From contig NC_088303.1 of assembly GCF_032854445.1 (NCBI RefSeq), forward strand, positions 10,301,501 through 10,365,500: DNA of 64,000 bases, written 5' to 3'. This DNA comes from Liolophura sinensis (lineage: Eukaryota; Mollusca; Polyplacophora; Chitonida; Chitonidae). A model generated the notes under the pieces. That model worked only from the letters and a program-made list of their open reading frames with translations, did not search any database and was not told the DNA's origin. Position 1 is the first letter of the stretch. Each line of letters begins with the position of its first letter. Position numbers and translations under genes: made by a program. Of the stretch, positions 62,901 to 64,000 are shown piece by piece.

Positions 62901-63766
62901 CACACCAGCCTCAGGGTTTCAGGACATGGTGAAGGACAAAAGCGGTAAGGAATGCTGTTTGTGTTTGATGATGCACAGAAAAGTTGGTGTTGGAAAACCT
63001 CTATGTGCGTGGGCTAGTTGACCTCACCGGAATAGGTTCGGGTGGGGACGGCCGTGGTGACGTCGCGGTGATTTCCTCAGCCGTAGAGTCATCTGTGGGA
63101 GATACCGTGACACGCGGGTTGGCTGCAAGGTGTGAGCAGGGATCAGTCAATACTTCATATACAGTATGCAAAGATGTGGTGCAAAATCTCATCTTCTAGG
63201 ATAATTTCAGCAGGTAATCCCTGAATTCCCTGACATTACATTTTGTATATCTTTTATATATTTTATATATAAGAAAGCCAGCTCTGATAATTCAGGGCAA
63301 TAAAACCGTGTAGAACATCAGCAAACTTAACTTCACACATACCGGTACATCAAACGCTTTGAAACTGTCAGGTATCATGGACTTCAGTGTTTTAGAACTC
63401 TTGTTCAGCAAAATTCCGATACTGAAGTTATAAGGAGTAACGTCCGTAGTCATACATATTAACGGTAAATATATATACTTGGGTGTTCTTCATCAGAAAA
63501 TTTTAAATACCAATATGTTGAGTTCACAGGATTCATCTCATCACAGAGTTCAAACGCGTCCGCCAAAAATTTTGTCTCAACATTCATACTTCTGGACAAT
63601 AAATCGGTGATTAAGTGGATTAATCACCCACAGGAAGGTTTACAACCCTTACCTGAACAAAGTCCACACATGTGCGGACATTCCTGGGGGACGTTTGTGT
63701 AATATGAACAAAAGGACGGCTCCGCCGAAGGGCAGACCAATAGGTTATCTCCTAGATGACAATTTA
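53870..63766 (-). CDS. CAP-domain protein flanked by ShKT domains (CRISP-like), partial
   Basis: Nine minus-strand exons join in phase: 63653-63766, 63028-63122, 61791-61883, 58688-58772, 57862-57956, 57081-57169, 56774-56817, 55671-55751 and 53870-53977 (804 nt, about 268 residues). In order they encode a six-Cys ShKT domain (CHLGDNLLVC to CPHMCGLC), a Thr/Pro-rich linker, a CAP (SCP/TAPS) domain, a second linker with N-glycosylation sequons (NTT, NES, NIT) and a second six-Cys ShKT domain (GCGSPELEVC to CPHLCDRC). CAP hallmarks are KHNRHR (the HNxxR motif), VWDNTLEEQAQLWANQC, SWADTFDTW, SIGCGFAEC and FYFCNYGG. The usual GHYTQVVW signature is not found; the exon at 57169 opens with VVGPN instead. 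Family members are secreted Cys-rich proteins of varied role. The signal peptide (beyond 64000) and the C-terminal exon are missing from the model, and function is unknown. Confidence 0.82.
54306..55130. repeat. 35-bp minisatellite array, about 24 copies
   Basis: Units carry atgtaaacatccatgggtaa and actgagaatgttaaa. Similarity decays rightward, with scattered atgtaaacat-like pieces to about 55590. It lies in the intron between the second linker exon and the last ShKT exon of the CAP gene. Confidence 0.93.
55671..55751 (-). CDS. Linker exon of the CAP gene with glycosylation sequons
   Basis: 81 nt, phase 1 in and out, encoding TTPVNTTRPGNESVGAG then SNITVNDDS. Three N-x-S/T sequons and Thr/Ser/Pro richness fit an extracellular spacer between the CAP and ShKT modules. 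Confidence 0.72.
55785..56090. repeat. Degenerate tandem repeat, about 32 bp
   Basis: Recurring tggtgctttact and cctcactga blocks show irregular spacing, in a CAP-gene intron. It produces a spurious plus-strand open frame. Confidence 0.65.
57081..58772 (-). CDS. CAP-domain core exons (58688-58772, 57862-57956, 57081-57169)
   Basis: Exon 58688-58772 encodes VWDNTLEEQAQLWANQCK and PRKDPNLTPQ. Exon 57862-57956 encodes HFDIVYQLRGLGYRSWAD then TFDTWKSLPDFLE (donor gtagaa). Exon 57081-57169 encodes VVGPNVTSIGCGFAEC then EHKRKRFYFCNYG. Phases are 0/1, 1/0 and 0/2. The order matches known CAP domains, but about 20-30 residues that normally carry Gly-His-Tyr/Phe-Thr-Gln before the Val-Val-Trp are absent between the last two exons. 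Either a small exon was missed in the 690-bp intron or the motif is lost. Confidence 0.8.
58034..58172 (+). mobile_element. SINE family A, 3' part
   Basis: Forward fragment with ttcctgcgggctctgttcgt, ctgtcgtcgtataagtgcca and a tail of agata/aaata units. It lies in a CAP-gene intron. Confidence 0.8.
59165..61580. repeat. 45-bp minisatellite array, about 53 copies, in CAP-gene intron
   Basis: Units carry catttaaagtactgattagc and taattccgtgtgaagacata. Each has the perfect palindrome attagctaat. Some units are shortened, for example ccgtgccattt at 59243 and 60347. Those landmarks and cccgagtgaagattt (59319 and 60423) recur at a constant 1104-bp offset, so a block of about 1.1 kb was itself duplicated. 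The array fills most of the intron between exons 61791-61883 and 58688-58772. Minus-strand open frames inside it are artefacts. Confidence 0.95.
61791..61883 (-). CDS. First CAP-domain exon (HNxxR motif)
   Basis: 93 nt, phase 0/0, acceptor tttacag, donor gtaagg. It encodes LDKQDRKMLLRKHNRHRDG then EPL, the N-terminal helix of the CAP fold with the HNxxR motif. It follows the Pro-rich linker exon 63028-63122, which ends in phase 0. Confidence 0.82.
62630..62752. repeat. Tandem repeat, about 46 bp x 3
   Basis: Units carry agccctgttagacggtaat, or close variants, then aagtagatcatttt. Intronic to the CAP gene. Confidence 0.75.
63028..63122 (-). CDS. Thr/Pro-rich linker exon of the CAP gene
   Basis: 95 nt, phase 1 in, phase 0 out, acceptor cttgcag, donor gtgagg. 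It encodes NPRVTVSPTDDSTAEEI then TATSPRPSPPEPIP. This low-complexity, probably O-glycosylated spacer connects the first ShKT domain with the CAP domain. Confidence 0.75.
63653..63766 (-). CDS. N-terminal ShKT domain exon of the CAP gene
   Basis: 114 nt, phase 1 in and out, acceptor ttttcag, donor gtaagg. The six-Cys pattern is NCHLGDNLLVC, FC, then ECPHMCGLC. An ShKT module before the CAP domain is less usual than one after it. Upstream exons, including any signal peptide, lie beyond the window or were not seen in 63767-64000. Confidence 0.83.
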
Positions 63767-64000
63767 CTGAAAAATTAAAGAAATATAAAGGAGAATACGC
63801 TCCGGGGTAAGGCAAGCCATTGTCGATAAATAGATAAATTCTTCAAAAGTATAATAAGTGTCCACACGAACAATGACTTGTCTTTTGAGGATTGGGCGTC
63901 ACACGTATACGGGCTAGTGTCATGGTATTATTACCACAGTGTACGTGGCGGCTGAGGCAACCAGGTTACCCCAAGCCGGCCAGTACCAAGTGTCACTTGT

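Overview
The window looks like nuclear DNA from a marine lophotrochozoan, most likely a mollusc. It is AT-rich and gene-sparse, with short exons separated by kilobase introns under GT-AG rules. It also carries many intronic minisatellites, two tRNA-type SINE families of a kind I associate with mollusc genomes, and a scaffold gap of exactly 200 N. No species can be named from the sequence alone. No bacterial operon, CRISPR array, rRNA or convincing tRNA gene was seen.

Four protein-coding genes were reconstructed by hand from open frames, splice sites and phase continuity. (1) A copine/RGLG-like von Willebrand A protein lies on the minus strand. Its N-terminal exon is at 21280-21514. The following exons are at 1303-1403, 385-501 and 1-94, and it runs off the left edge. 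A second 101-nt exon at 2958-3058 is a paralogue of 1303-1403 with the same length and phases, so the two look like mutually exclusive exons. (2) A complete cationic amino acid transporter (SLC7, 619 aa, five coding exons) spans 6681-11700 on the minus strand. It sits between the first and second coding exons of gene 1. (3) A complete secreted M13 (neprilysin/ECE family) zinc metallopeptidase lies on the plus strand at 28416-50762, with 22 coding exons and 713 aa. (4) A CAP-domain protein with an ShKT domain at each end (CRISP-like) lies on the minus strand at 53870-63766. It is incomplete at its 5' end, and its 3' end was not identified.

Layout: 1-21.5 kb holds the copine-like gene with the transporter inside its apparent first intron, a decayed Tc1/mariner transposon, a MITE-like element, SINEs, a long TA microsatellite and the assembly gap. 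21.5-28.4 kb is intergenic with 24-bp and 84-bp tandem arrays. 28.4-50.8 kb is the M13 gene, whose introns hold a 2.4-kb 38-bp array, a 44-bp array and a 78-bp array. 50.9-53.9 kb is SINE-rich intergenic sequence. 53.9-64 kb is the CAP/ShKT gene, whose introns hold a 35-bp and a 2.4-kb 45-bp array.

The most unusual structure is the 78-bp array at 41046-42173. It consists of eleven tandem copies of the splice acceptor plus the 5' part of M13 exon 11, placed directly upstream of the real exon. Each copy therefore offers a potential decoy acceptor, and most units end in an in-frame TAG. I see no functional pathway joining the four genes: two encode secreted proteins, one a plasma-membrane transporter, and one a putative membrane-anchored VWA protein.
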